Below are positions 16,543-25,212 of a DNA stretch of 64,000 bases, piece after piece. Made by a program: the position numbers and the translations under genes. The notes beneath the pieces are model-generated. The model saw nothing but the letters and a program-made list of their open reading frames with translations, made no database searches and had not been told where the DNA came from. This stretch comes from Corynebacterium casei LMG S-19264 (GTDB lineage: Bacteria > Actinomycetota > Actinomycetes > Mycobacteriales > Mycobacteriaceae): contig NZ_CP004350.1 in the NCBI RefSeq assembly GCF_000550785.1, forward strand, positions 786,009 through 850,008, given 5' to 3'. Each line of letters opens with the position of its first letter. Positions within the stretch are counted from its first letter, which is position 1.

Positions 16543-16894
16543 ATTCGTAGTGTACCGACGAGGGGCAGTGCGTAGCGGGGTTATGCCGACTACGCCTATG
16601 TTTTGTCTTCATACTCGAAGCTATTCTTATCTTTACTATGGTGATGTAGTAGAACATCGACTGGCTGTGAAGCGTCCTGCTTTTTGTTTGCGCAGGACCC
16701 ACGACCAGAACAAATCATTGTAGCCGCCACTGCCGTGGATGCGACGTGTTTGAAGCGAGCGAAGGGTTCGGGGGATACCGGAGCAATGCAACAGCGCAGA
16801 CCAGAGTTATTAAGTGGGGAACTTTTCAATGTGCTTTTATATGCCTCCTTCACTCGTCGGTGTGTGGTCGTCAGTGGGGGGACGAAGGGGCTCA
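16543..16894. other. intergenic stretch with no recognised gene
   Basis: Short frames on both strands run into the adjacent IS256 element and show no family resemblance. The DNA carries no obvious hairpin. It is probably the promoter side of the acetyltransferase plus the target region of the IS. Confidence 0.4.
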
Positions 16895-16902
16895 TCTGTG
16901 AA
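16895..16902. repeat. target-site duplication TCTGTGAA (left copy)
   Basis: The same eight bases occur at 18351-18358 directly after the right end of the IS256 element. Confidence 0.85.
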
Positions 16903-18350
16903 GAGCGTGTCAAGTATTTTGTGTGTGGGGCTTTCGGGGTTAGTGCTTTATAGGTAGTTGGTAAATCGTTCCGGATAGGCCACGGCCATTTGGTTGATGG
17001 CTTGTTTCCAGTTGGTGACCTTTCTGCCTTCGATGAGCCTTCCGCTGGTAGCAGCAGCTTTCTTGCCCTGTTTTGCGCGTTTAGCCGCGCGTTTATCCTC
17101 AATATTGCAGATCATCAACCACAGCGTCTTAATCGCGGAATCATCATTGGTAAATTGCACGCGGTTACGGGTAGCTTTACGCAGCTCGTTATTCATCGAC
17201 TCAATGGAATTAGTCGTATAGATGACCTTTCTGGCCATCGGCGGGAACTGCAGAAACGGCACGAAACGCTCCCACGCATCGGACCAGACTTTCACCGACT
17301 GTGGATATTTGCGGCCTAGTTCTGAGTCGGCGAATTCATCCAACGCTGCGCGCGCGGTTGCCTCGTCAGGGGCGGTGTAGACCTTCTTTAGCAGTCCAGA
17401 AACTGCTTTGCGATCGCCGTAGGCAACCCACCGGTTCGCTGCCCGAATCAAATGCACTACGCAGGTTTGCACCATCGAATCCGGCCACGTTGCTTCGACT
17501 GCTTCCGGTAGGCCCTTCAAACCGTCGCAGCAGACAATGAACACGTCCTGGACACCGCGAGTAGCTAGATTCGCGCACACATGCGCCCAAAACGAGGCGC
17601 CTTCTTCTTTCGCCAGCCATATCCCTAGGATGTGTTTGATACCGTCCATATCCACCCCGATAGCCAAATACGCAGACTTGTTGACCACCCGTCCACCATC
17701 GCGGACTTTAATCCGCAGGGCATCTAAGAAAATTACGGGGTAGAACTCGTCTAGCTGACGGTTTTGCCAGATCATGACTTCATCTAGCACCGCATCAGTC
17801 ACTGCGGAAATCGTTTCATGCGAGATATCAACCCTCATGGCCGTGGCCATATGATGCTGGATATCGCGCACTGTCATGCCACCGGCATACAAACTGATGA
17901 TCATGTCATCGACATCGGTTAACCTGCGTGAGCCTTTCGGCACCATCGTGGGCAAGAACGTGCCCTGCCGATCACGTGGGACGGTGACATCGACCGGGCC
18001 GTAGTTCGAATCAACCTTTTTGACATAGGAGCCGTTGCGATAATTATCGCCACCACCGGCCGCTTTGGCCTCACGATCGCCTTTGGAATAACCCAGGTGG
18101 GCATCCATTTCGGCTTCCAAGCCACGGGTGACCGAAGCTTGCAGTAATCCCCGGACTAGGTCGTTGGCGTCCGTTGCTGTGGTTCCCAGCTCATCAATGA
18201 GCTTGGCTATCTCCGGGTTCGCCAGCAGTTTCTGCTCGATCGCTTTAATCTTCGCGGAATCTTCCGGATCTCGTTTCGCCACAGAATCCATTATGGTTTA
18301 TCTCCTTCATGTAAGGGAAACCCCTCACACACAAACCATTAGACACTCTC
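16903..18350 (-). mobile_element. IS256-family element with 8-bp target duplication
   Basis: The left tip GAGCGTGTC and the complement of the right tip GAGAGTGTC start inverted repeats that stay similar into TTTTGTGTGTGGGG / TTTGTGTGTGAGGGG. The flanking 8 bases TCTGTGAA are identical at 16895-16902 and 18351-18358. The intact duplication points to a fairly recent simple insertion of this 1448-bp element. Confidence 0.9.
16948..18291 (-). CDS. IS256-family transposase
   Basis: The 447-residue transposase has the mutator-type pattern: NYRNGSYVKKVDSNYGPVDV, then VPRDRQGTF, YPVIFLDALRIKVRDGG with the first catalytic aspartate, FIVCCDGLKGLPEAV with the second, VQTCVVHLIRAANRWV, and YTTNSIESMNNELRK with the glutamate. 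It is complete and full length. An ATG at the start is followed by the usual acidic N-terminal region. Confidence 0.9.
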   Translation of the reverse strand: MDSVAKRDPEDSAKIKAIEQKLLANPEIAKLIDELGTTATDANDLVRGLLQASVTRGLEAEMDAHLGYSKGDREAKAAGGGDNYRNGSYVKKVDSNYGPVDVTVPRDRQGTFLPTMVPKGSRRLTDVDDMIISLYAGGMTVRDIQHHMATAMRVDISHETISAVTDAVLDEVMIWQNRQLDEFYPVIFLDALRIKVRDGGRVVNKSAYLAIGVDMDGIKHILGIWLAKEEGASFWAHVCANLATRGVQDVFIVCCDGLKGLPEAVEATWPDSMVQTCVVHLIRAANRWVAYGDRKAVSGLLKKVYTAPDEATARAALDEFADSELGRKYPQSVKVWSDAWERFVPFLQFPPMARKVIYTTNSIESMNNELRKATRNRVQFTNDDSAIKTLWLMICNIEDKRAAKRAKQGKKAAATSGRLIEGRKVTNWKQAINQMAVAYPERFTNYL

Positions 18351-18488
18351 TCTGTGAAACATAAGTAAAAATGAAGCTTGCATCTTCGACCTAGTACAAA
18401 CACAGAACCGGACCGAATATAGCTGGTTCTCGACTTATGATCAGTACGATTGTCGAAACTGCTTTACCGCTCACACGTCTCTACGCCA

Positions 18489-20147
18489 CTAATCACCACG
18501 ACCAAAGTTTATGAACCTCTGGTGTTGAGTTCTAAACTCGTCCCACCTTTTAACATGCCCTATAGGGCGTGGTCGAAATCGAGCCCAGGTCAAAACTAAA
18601 TGGTTTTTCGCACGTGAGACAGCAACAAAGTACTCAGCTAGAGAATTCGATTTATCTCCCCAAAACATCTCATTCTCAACCCCTAAAATGATGACTTTTT
18701 CGAATTCCAGTCCTTTGCATTTGTGGATGTTCAGGAAGCGAACAGCCTCCTTTCCTGACAGACGTTTCAGCGCCACAACTACATCTCCACAGTTAGAAAG
18801 CTCCTGCTCGAAAGCATCAAGCGCTTGATGGATTACTTCGTCGAGCCTTTGGCCCTGCTGGTAGCTAGGAGACAAGGCCACAAGGGTCGGGCGGGATATA
18901 AGAGACAGAAATTTCTCGGTCCATATAGACCAGAATTGTGGCGCTGAGTGATCGCCTTCAGAAACCCGAACCTTCTGGCGTGCCTCCTGGAGTAAGTTTT
19001 TCAGGCGACGGTCAAACTGCAGGCTCTCTTCTTCCGGCAAATTGGAGCGGTTAGAAAACCGCATAAGCTCGACATACGCATCAGCCTGTCCATCACCAGC
19101 TATGACACGAAGGAAGTTGAACACCAACACTGCGGCTGGTTCAGCATTCAAGTCCTGACTTTCTTGTTCGTTGCGAAAAGGGATACCACGCTTGGCAAGC
19201 TCCTCGCCAAGCGGCGCCGTGTAAAGCCCCGCCTGTTGACGCACCAAGACTGCAATCTCACCCGGATCCACTCCTTCGTCGAGCCAGTCTTGAATACGTT
19301 CCGCTAGGGTTTCAGACTCCTCGGAGCTAGTATCAAATCCCCTTATTTCAACGACACCGTCGTCTCCAGTCAGTTCTTGGCCGGGGCTAACCGCGGCAGG
19401 ATCCATCTCCGCAATCATGCGATTTTGCATCCTGCGCAGGCGAGGCGCTGACCTGAAGTTCTGATAGAGAGGCAGTGGGATTGCTGAAAAATCATCTGCG
19501 AATGTATGGAGGATTCCATTTAAGGCACCGGCCCACGTCATGATCTTTTGTTTTCCGTCTCCCACTGCTGTCAGAAAGGTACGCGAGTCCCAGAAGAGTT
19601 CTTTTAGCAGGTTATATTGGGGGGCTGTTGCATCCTGGAATTCATCGAGAAAAACGTGACTGTAGGTCTGTCGGATCCCGTTTTTGGCATAGCGATTGGA
19701 TTTCAGAATTTCCAGGGCGAGTGGGACGAGGTCATCGAAAGTTATCTGTTCATACTGAATTTGGTTATGCACATCCAGTCGATAATTGGGGGAAAGCGCA
19801 TTTTGTCCGGTCAAAGCGGGGCGATAATTGTCGACAATCCGTTTCGCGAATGCATGGAATGTGAAACTATCAAATTGAGCCGCAAGTTGACTTCCCACAC
19901 GTCGACGTACTCGCTCACGGAGGTTTCGGGCAGCATCAACCTTAAATGAGATGGCGAGGATGCGACGGGGGTAGGGGCATGCCCCAGTGCGGAGCAGGAA
20001 ATCCGCGCGTTGCGCCAGTAGTTCCGTTTTTCCAGCGCCCGGCCCTGCCGCCACTACAATATTTTTCCCTGTACTAGTCACAGCGGTTAAAGCATAGGGT
20101 TCCAGCGCCAGCCCATCGGACGGACACCATTCCTCAGGGCGAATCAC
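18489..20147 (-). CDS. gajB: UvrD-like helicase, GajB of a Gabija-type defence system
   Basis: The 552-residue superfamily-1 helicase shows AAGPGAGKTELLA (Walker A), THVFLDEFQDATAPQ-type motif II, QNFRSAPRLRR (motif IV), NIHKCKGLEFEKVIILG (motif V) and YFVAVSRAKNHLVL (motif VI). It starts within the stop of the upstream OLD-type nuclease gene (4-bp overlap). An OLD nuclease with a UvrD-like helicase as its translational partner is the Gabija arrangement. In known systems GajA and GajB form a complex that cuts phage DNA when nucleotide levels fall. The pairing, length and order support the call, but antiphage activity here is inferred. Confidence 0.8.
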   Translation of the reverse strand: MIRPEEWCPSDGLALEPYALTAVTSTGKNIVVAAGPGAGKTELLAQRADFLLRTGACPYPRRILAISFKVDAARNLRERVRRRVGSQLAAQFDSFTFHAFAKRIVDNYRPALTGQNALSPNYRLDVHNQIQYEQITFDDLVPLALEILKSNRYAKNGIRQTYSHVFLDEFQDATAPQYNLLKELFWDSRTFLTAVGDGKQKIMTWAGALNGILHTFADDFSAIPLPLYQNFRSAPRLRRMQNRMIAEMDPAAVSPGQELTGDDGVVEIRGFDTSSEESETLAERIQDWLDEGVDPGEIAVLVRQQAGLYTAPLGEELAKRGIPFRNEQESQDLNAEPAAVLVFNFLRVIAGDGQADAYVELMRFSNRSNLPEEESLQFDRRLKNLLQEARQKVRVSEGDHSAPQFWSIWTEKFLSLISRPTLVALSPSYQQGQRLDEVIHQALDAFEQELSNCGDVVVALKRLSGKEAVRFLNIHKCKGLEFEKVIILGVENEMFWGDKSNSLAEYFVAVSRAKNHLVLTWARFRPRPIGHVKRWDEFRTQHQRFINFGRGD

Positions 20148-22066
20148 TCGGGTAGTCCCATCAATTTCGCGTCTACATGCTTAATCAGTCGCTTAAAAAC
20201 TGCGGGCAATCCTTCGCAGAGTTCTTCATCGGTGAGCATTGAGAGCGCGCGTAGGTGAGTGGCAGGCTTACTCTTCAAATTAAAGTTTTCGTGGTAATCG
20301 CCAAAAAGCGACAGCACTTTCGGGTTAAGGAGATCTTTGTTGACATGAGATTTTCCCAGTACCGCTACAATCTCCTTCTTGTCCGGAGTCGATCGCTCAA
20401 CATCGTAGGCGTCTGGAAACGCCTCAAGCATTAACAAATCCAAGTCTACTGGATTAGAGAAAAACACCCCTTGTTGTTCGAGATCCCATATAGGCCCCTT
20501 ACCCCTCGGAAACTGAGGGAAGGAGTCTGTGGAATCCCATTTAGGAAGATTGTTAAGCTCTTCCCTTGGGTAGGTCTTCGGCTTTACCTTGTTGATCTGA
20601 TTGAGGGCATAGCGGACGCGTCCCCACCCGGCTTGGTACCGACCGCTGTCCAGGTCGAGGAGTGTGACATGGGGGATATTCAACTCGTTGAGTAGTCTCC
20701 AAAAATGATTCACATGGCGTCCCCCGAGGGGTACTACCGAGACAGAAGCATCGTCCTCAGCAATTCCTGCAGCCGCCAGAATCCGGGGAAGCACCACTTG
20801 TTCGCTGTCACCTTCACCAAGGATGACCAGCCGTGAGAAATATAACTCAGGGTATGCTTGCACAGCTTCTCGGACATGCTTAGCAGCCTCGTCATCATCC
20901 TCCGGCAAGAGGACGCGATGGACAGTCGTTTCTCGCTCTGAGTTCAGCCGCAAGAAGCAGACCGACTCCGGCTTGACTCGACGCAGCAATGTTGAAGCAT
21001 GAGTGGCGATCAGAGCCTGCAGATCACCCTCGGAGCATGCATTATGCAGCTGTCGGATGATCCGCCCAAGATACTGAGGTGCAAGACTATTCTCTGGCTC
21101 TTCCAATGCGATAATTGTATGGACTGGAGGTCGTAGCCGAGTTGGATCGAGCGATGCCTCTTCATTTCTTAACACCCGCCGAGCTAACGACTGCCAGGCA
21201 AGTACGAGTGAGATATACAGAAGGGACTTCTGTCCATCACTAAGAAGGTCGAAGGGCAATGAGGCCCCATCATGAGATGGAGAGAAATGGATAGTGAGCT
21301 GGCGGAGTACTCCCTCTAATTCTCCCCGCCCGAAAGTTATTGTCGGTTCTGTGAAGAATTCACCCCGATGGAGTCCGCCCCATTCTTTCGTCAGAGAGAG
21401 CCCCATACTCGATACCGCACTGTTAGAGGTAAGAGCATCGGTGAGCTGTTCAGAAAGGTCAGAAAGAGTCGTGCGTTCTTGCGACCAGTCCGCTGCTCGC
21501 AGAGTTCGACCGATTAAAGATGTAGCCGTGTAAGCAATGTGTTCACTGGGGTTACGCCGTGCCGGAAGATAATGCACCTCAATGTATCCCCGGTCGTAAC
21601 GGGACATTTCGGAACAAACTGTCGGTTCCCCTGATTCATCTACCTGACGTATATACTCGATTCTTTCTTCGACAACTCCGTCTAAGGCAAGCTTGGCTGT
21701 TAATCGCACACGAACTTTCGGCACCCTATCAGCACTCTCGATCATCATGTGGTGGAAGTTGGGCGGAATGGATGCGTAATAACCCTCAGAATCTGCTTCT
21801 GGAAACTCAATGTCTACCTCAATCCAGAGGACTGGTTCCTCATCCTGGAGCTCGGACCGACTATGGTCCATAGGTACATGAAAATCACTGATACGAACTG
21901 TTCGCTGGGCCGTAACCGGGCTAAACATGCGCGACAGCGCCTCGAGGACCGCAGTCTTCCCTGCGCCGTTTGGTCCCAGAACATATGTCATATCGGCGAG
22001 ATTAAGGATAGTCGGCGTGGGGCCAAAGGATTGAAAATTACTAATCCGTAAAATAGTGAATTTCAT
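20144..22066 (-). CDS. gajA: OLD-family ATPase/TOPRIM nuclease, GajA of a Gabija-type defence system
   Basis: The 640-residue protein begins with an ABC/SMC-like ATPase (FQSFGPTP, then GPNGAGKTAVLEAL), followed by LLSDGQKSLLYISLVLAW as signature region and TIIALEEPENSLAPQ as Walker B. A TOPRIM domain follows: LVILGEGDSEQVVLPRIL with the catalytic glutamate and VTLLDLDSGR with the DxD pair. This order is that of class 2 OLD nucleases such as GajA. I start at the ATG at 22066, which begins the conserved MKFTILRISNFQSFG; the longer frame adds 25 unlike residues. It is somewhat longer than the best-known GajA (about 580). Confidence 0.8.
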   Translation of the reverse strand: MKFTILRISNFQSFGPTPTILNLADMTYVLGPNGAGKTAVLEALSRMFSPVTAQRTVRISDFHVPMDHSRSELQDEEPVLWIEVDIEFPEADSEGYYASIPPNFHHMMIESADRVPKVRVRLTAKLALDGVVEERIEYIRQVDESGEPTVCSEMSRYDRGYIEVHYLPARRNPSEHIAYTATSLIGRTLRAADWSQERTTLSDLSEQLTDALTSNSAVSSMGLSLTKEWGGLHRGEFFTEPTITFGRGELEGVLRQLTIHFSPSHDGASLPFDLLSDGQKSLLYISLVLAWQSLARRVLRNEEASLDPTRLRPPVHTIIALEEPENSLAPQYLGRIIRQLHNACSEGDLQALIATHASTLLRRVKPESVCFLRLNSERETTVHRVLLPEDDDEAAKHVREAVQAYPELYFSRLVILGEGDSEQVVLPRILAAAGIAEDDASVSVVPLGGRHVNHFWRLLNELNIPHVTLLDLDSGRYQAGWGRVRYALNQINKVKPKTYPREELNNLPKWDSTDSFPQFPRGKGPIWDLEQQGVFFSNPVDLDLLMLEAFPDAYDVERSTPDKKEIVAVLGKSHVNKDLLNPKVLSLFGDYHENFNLKSKPATHLRALSMLTDEELCEGLPAVFKRLIKHVDAKLMGLPE

Positions 22067-22127
22067 ATTTTTCTTTCGTATATCTTGGCAAGAAGAGATC
22101 ATCCGCAGGCTTGGGCCATCTTTCCCT

Positions 22128-22508
22128 CTACCCCAAATCATTCACTAAAACAGCCTGCCGTGATGCAGCTAGATAATCATAGCCTGGAAATGATCCCGCT
22201 TGATTGTTTTTTGGAACCTTCCTCGATGCGGCACTAGATTCGGGCAACTGGTCTGCGTCGATTAGCTCTGCGTTTAGGATGCGGTCGAGAATTTCCTGCT
22301 GAACAGCACCGTGTTTCATTATCAAGGTCAAAATGCGGAGAAGATCCAGGAGCTCGTCGTTCCACGTGGTAGTGCGGATGCGATCCAGTGGCACCCCAGC
22401 GACTCCAGTGATAATTGTAGTTCTAGCCTGACCCGGATCTGGCGTTAGCGCATTATGTATATTTTCGGGTGTGGCGGTTTCTGCTCGATGATTTATGAGA
22501 TGGATCAT
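22128..22508 (-). CDS. small unrecognised protein, possibly the tail of a larger R-M enzyme
   Basis: The 126-residue product lies 61 bases upstream of gajA on the same strand. Its middle part (TTWNDELLDLLRILTLIMKH, with QEILDRILNAELIDADQLPE) looks like the C-terminal end seen on some large restriction-modification proteins of the type ISP class, from memory and with low certainty. No methylase motifs are present. It could be a small accessory gene of the defence operon or a leftover from a replaced R-M system. Confidence 0.35.
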   Translation of the reverse strand: MIHLINHRAETATPENIHNALTPDPGQARTTIITGVAGVPLDRIRTTTWNDELLDLLRILTLIMKHGAVQQEILDRILNAELIDADQLPESSAASRKVPKNNQAGSFPGYDYLAASRQAVLVNDLG

Positions 22509-22634
22509 AACGCGAAAACGCCCCCGTCGCGATGCTTCAGGTTGGGCCTGGTATTCGGACGAGAGCGCTTTCTATATGGGGTTCAGTATGCCACTTATGA
22601 CATCTGCCCTCTCGTTAGATGAGAGTATAGATCT

Positions 22635-23423
22635 ATGGCGAGAAAATCAAGGGGGCATGCACAACGCGACCAGAATGTCCTTGAGCACATTGGCACAGAC
22701 CGTATGCACTCCTATCTCGCGGAAGTGCAAGGGCATCCTGGTCGCGCCCTTAATCTCTACCGGTGGAACGCTGAATTGTCTTCATCATTCTGGCCACTTA
22801 TTTCGGTGACTGAAGTCAGCCTTCGTAACGCTCTCGACGAATACCTCGGGCAGTGGTGCCAGAACAACGGCGGCCACCGTGATTGGCTGTTGCGTATTGA
22901 CCAAGCTCCCCGTGACCTCAAGGACGAATTTGGCGGGAAGGCCCGGACGTTTAGAAGCCGGGCAGACGACGCCAAGAAGATCCGTGACACCGGTACTGGA
23001 CTAACGATTGTGCCACATCGCCGACAGAACGCCCCCTTAACCAACGGCGACATTCTCTCCCAGATAACCCTCGGAGAATGGGGGAATGTCATCCCCTCCG
23101 CTCCAAGGCCCCTTGATGACGGATCAATAGCCCTTTTTCCCGATCCCACTACAGCGCAGCGACGAGAACGACTCTGGAACCAGGTGATTTGCCGAGCTTT
23201 TCCTGCCGGTGAACAACCCTACGCGCTGGCAGGAGATATTAATCGGTTGAAACTCTTCCGCAATCGGATCGCTCACCATGAACCCATTTTTGCGGTCAAC
23301 TACCGACGCCATAGGAATGACTTGCTTAGGGTACTTCGCAGTGTGGCGCCACCGGTTCATGAGTGGTACACCTCCAGTGATCCGCTGCCGGAAGTATTCA
23401 GGAATGATCCCCGCAACTCCTGA
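22635..23423 (+). CDS. Abi-like protein with HEPN motif
   Basis: The 262-residue protein has the opening of Abi-like proteins (RMHSYLAEVQGHPGRALNLY, then WNAELSSSFWPLISVTEVSLRNALDEYL) and near the end LFRNRIAHHEPIF. The R-x4-6-H element of that last stretch is the catalytic motif of HEPN ribonucleases. Such proteins act in abortive infection by cutting RNA. It is divergent from the Gabija genes, making a local defence cluster. No good ribosome site precedes the ATG at 22635, so the exact start is uncertain. Confidence 0.7.
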   Translation: MARKSRGHAQRDQNVLEHIGTDRMHSYLAEVQGHPGRALNLYRWNAELSSSFWPLISVTEVSLRNALDEYLGQWCQNNGGHRDWLLRIDQAPRDLKDEFGGKARTFRSRADDAKKIRDTGTGLTIVPHRRQNAPLTNGDILSQITLGEWGNVIPSAPRPLDDGSIALFPDPTTAQRRERLWNQVICRAFPAGEQPYALAGDINRLKLFRNRIAHHEPIFAVNYRRHRNDLLRVLRSVAPPVHEWYTSSDPLPEVFRNDPRNS

Positions 23424-23693
23424 TGGCTGCTGTGGCTATCGCGGAATCCCCCTCGTCACATAAGTGTGCTCTATCGGAAGATACCTTCGGTATGTTGATC
23501 AGTTTCTGACGTCACACTTGTTTATGGGCGTTATCTAAAAATTGCTGTGAGTTCGCTGACCCTACTGGTGCTGGAGGAATGCTGGCAGTAAACAACAGTC
23601 ACTGATTAAATAATTTCTGGTGGGGCAACTACGACAATGGGGGCACTTTCTTAGGTTACTGCTCCCAGCGTTGCAGATCGGGGTGGTTGTGAT

Positions 23694-25070
23694 GCTCCTA
23701 TAGTGTGTCAAGCGGTTTTCAGGAATTTTTCGTAGGCCGACGCTAATTCCGTTAACGGACGTTTTCCAGTCTCGATGTCACTGATCCTCGCCGGGGCGCA
23801 CCCTAAATGTTGCGCTACGTACACCTGGGTGAGCTGCTTCGCGATGCGCAGTTCTTTCAGCTCATCTCGCCGAAGATCCCTCGGTTGGGGCGTACTGCGC
23901 TTGGTACAGATCACGCGGTAGACCTCTCTGATGATGGCTCGCTTGAGGCAGCGAATAATTTCCTTTTTCGACAACCCTTCTGCGGTGCGCCTAGCGACGT
24001 AGGCTTTGGTGCGTTGGTCATAGCGCATCCTCACAAGAGCAATCCGATACAACGCCGAGTTCGCACGCCGGTCACCACCACGATTAAGCCGGTGCCGGTT
24101 GGTTCGCCCAGAGCTTGCCGGCAATGGAGCCACCCCACACAAGTTCGCCAGCGCTGCTTCCGAGTGAATGCGCTCAGGATTATCTCCGATGCTGATCAAC
24201 AGATCAGCGGAAACAAGAGCCCCACATCCTACGATATTGCTGACATGAGGATTGATCATTGACACCAGAGCAGCGATCCGGGCTTCCAACTCATCACACT
24301 GCACCCGCAACGCGCGGTAGGTCGTGGCCAGAATCTTCAGGCTGGTCAGCACACCATTTCGCGGATCGCTAAGATCCGGCGATGGACGGCAGTACACCAA
24401 TGCGTTGACAAGGGTGTGGTTAGTCATAGTTCCGTAGCGGGCGCGGATATCATTAGGGGCTGTGACCAGCATCGACTTTATCGTCGTGATGAGTGTCGTG
24501 GTGGTGGACACCAGCTGTTTCCGGGTGATCTGTAACGCTCGTAACGACTCCACCGGGCCTGTGGAATCTTTAGGCGTGCTCAGTCCTTCACCTGACAGGA
24601 CCTGTCGCGCGGCGGCAAGGGCATCCACCGGATCTGACTTCCCGTCCCGGCGTCGGATGCTGCGCTTCGGGCGCAGGACTTCAACTACCGTGTAGCCACG
24701 GTCTATCAGGTGCCGGGTTAATCCGGCACCGAAAGAGTTGGTTCCTTCTACTCCGACGGTGCCGACACCGTGCTTGTTAAGAAACTCGGTGAGGTGTGTG
24801 TAGCCGGCCCTGGTGGTGGGAAAGGTTTCGGTGGCCAGATGCCGGCCGGTTGCAGTCACCGTGGCAACGGTGTGGGTGTCGGTGTGGGTGTCGACCCCAG
24901 CAACGGGTTTTGCAGAGAAATCGATGTCTGTGGTCATGGCTGTCAGCGCTTTCGTATAGGGAAATGGTGAAGGTAGCCGCTGATCCGAGGGTTCGGGCAG
25001 ACAAGACACTGATGGGACTAGTACCATGACACCTGCCAGGGTGGTCACGGTGAGAGGTCACGCTCCTATA
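23694..25070 (-). mobile_element. IS110-family element
   Basis: The transposase gene is flanked by the direct repeat GCTCCTATA at 23694-23702 and 25062-25070. There are no terminal inverted repeats, which is normal for IS110 elements; these recombine at a short shared core guided by a structured noncoding region. About 130 bases lie upstream of the gene within these limits, enough for a bridge RNA, though I could not fold one by eye. Confidence 0.6.
23708..24937 (-). CDS. IS110-family transposase with extra C-terminal XRE domain
   Basis: The 409-residue protein has the IS110 RuvC-like N-terminal domain (VAGVDTHTDTHTVATV, then GVEGTNSFGAGLTRHL with the acidic residue, and DGKSDPVDALAAARQ) and the Tnp20 serine domain (NIVGCGALVSADLLISIG, then GVAPLPASSGRTNRH and NRGGDRRANSALYRIAL). 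After the normal end about 55 residues form a helix-turn-helix of the XRE class (ELRIAKQLTQVYVAQHLGC, then ARISDIETGKRPL). This added DNA-binding domain is unusual. The ATG at 24937 was chosen since conservation begins there. Confidence 0.85.
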   Translation of the reverse strand: MTTDIDFSAKPVAGVDTHTDTHTVATVTATGRHLATETFPTTRAGYTHLTEFLNKHGVGTVGVEGTNSFGAGLTRHLIDRGYTVVEVLRPKRSIRRRDGKSDPVDALAAARQVLSGEGLSTPKDSTGPVESLRALQITRKQLVSTTTTLITTIKSMLVTAPNDIRARYGTMTNHTLVNALVYCRPSPDLSDPRNGVLTSLKILATTYRALRVQCDELEARIAALVSMINPHVSNIVGCGALVSADLLISIGDNPERIHSEAALANLCGVAPLPASSGRTNRHRLNRGGDRRANSALYRIALVRMRYDQRTKAYVARRTAEGLSKKEIIRCLKRAIIREVYRVICTKRSTPQPRDLRRDELKELRIAKQLTQVYVAQHLGCAPARISDIETGKRPLTELASAYEKFLKTA

Positions 25071-25212
25071 AAGTCATGACCGAATCACCGGATCGCGGTG
25101 CGGGGCGAGAACCAGCCCGGAAGACAGATCGCAACGAAGGCACACAATCAGATTGTGACCAGTCCGCTAGTGGGTCATTCCGAGTGGTTCTTGTCCCGCA
25201 CTCTCTATTATC

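Noticed and set aside
16596..17102. Minus-strand frame running from the IS256 end outward
   Set aside because: About a third overlaps the transposase in another frame and the remainder shows no family resemblance or ribosome site.
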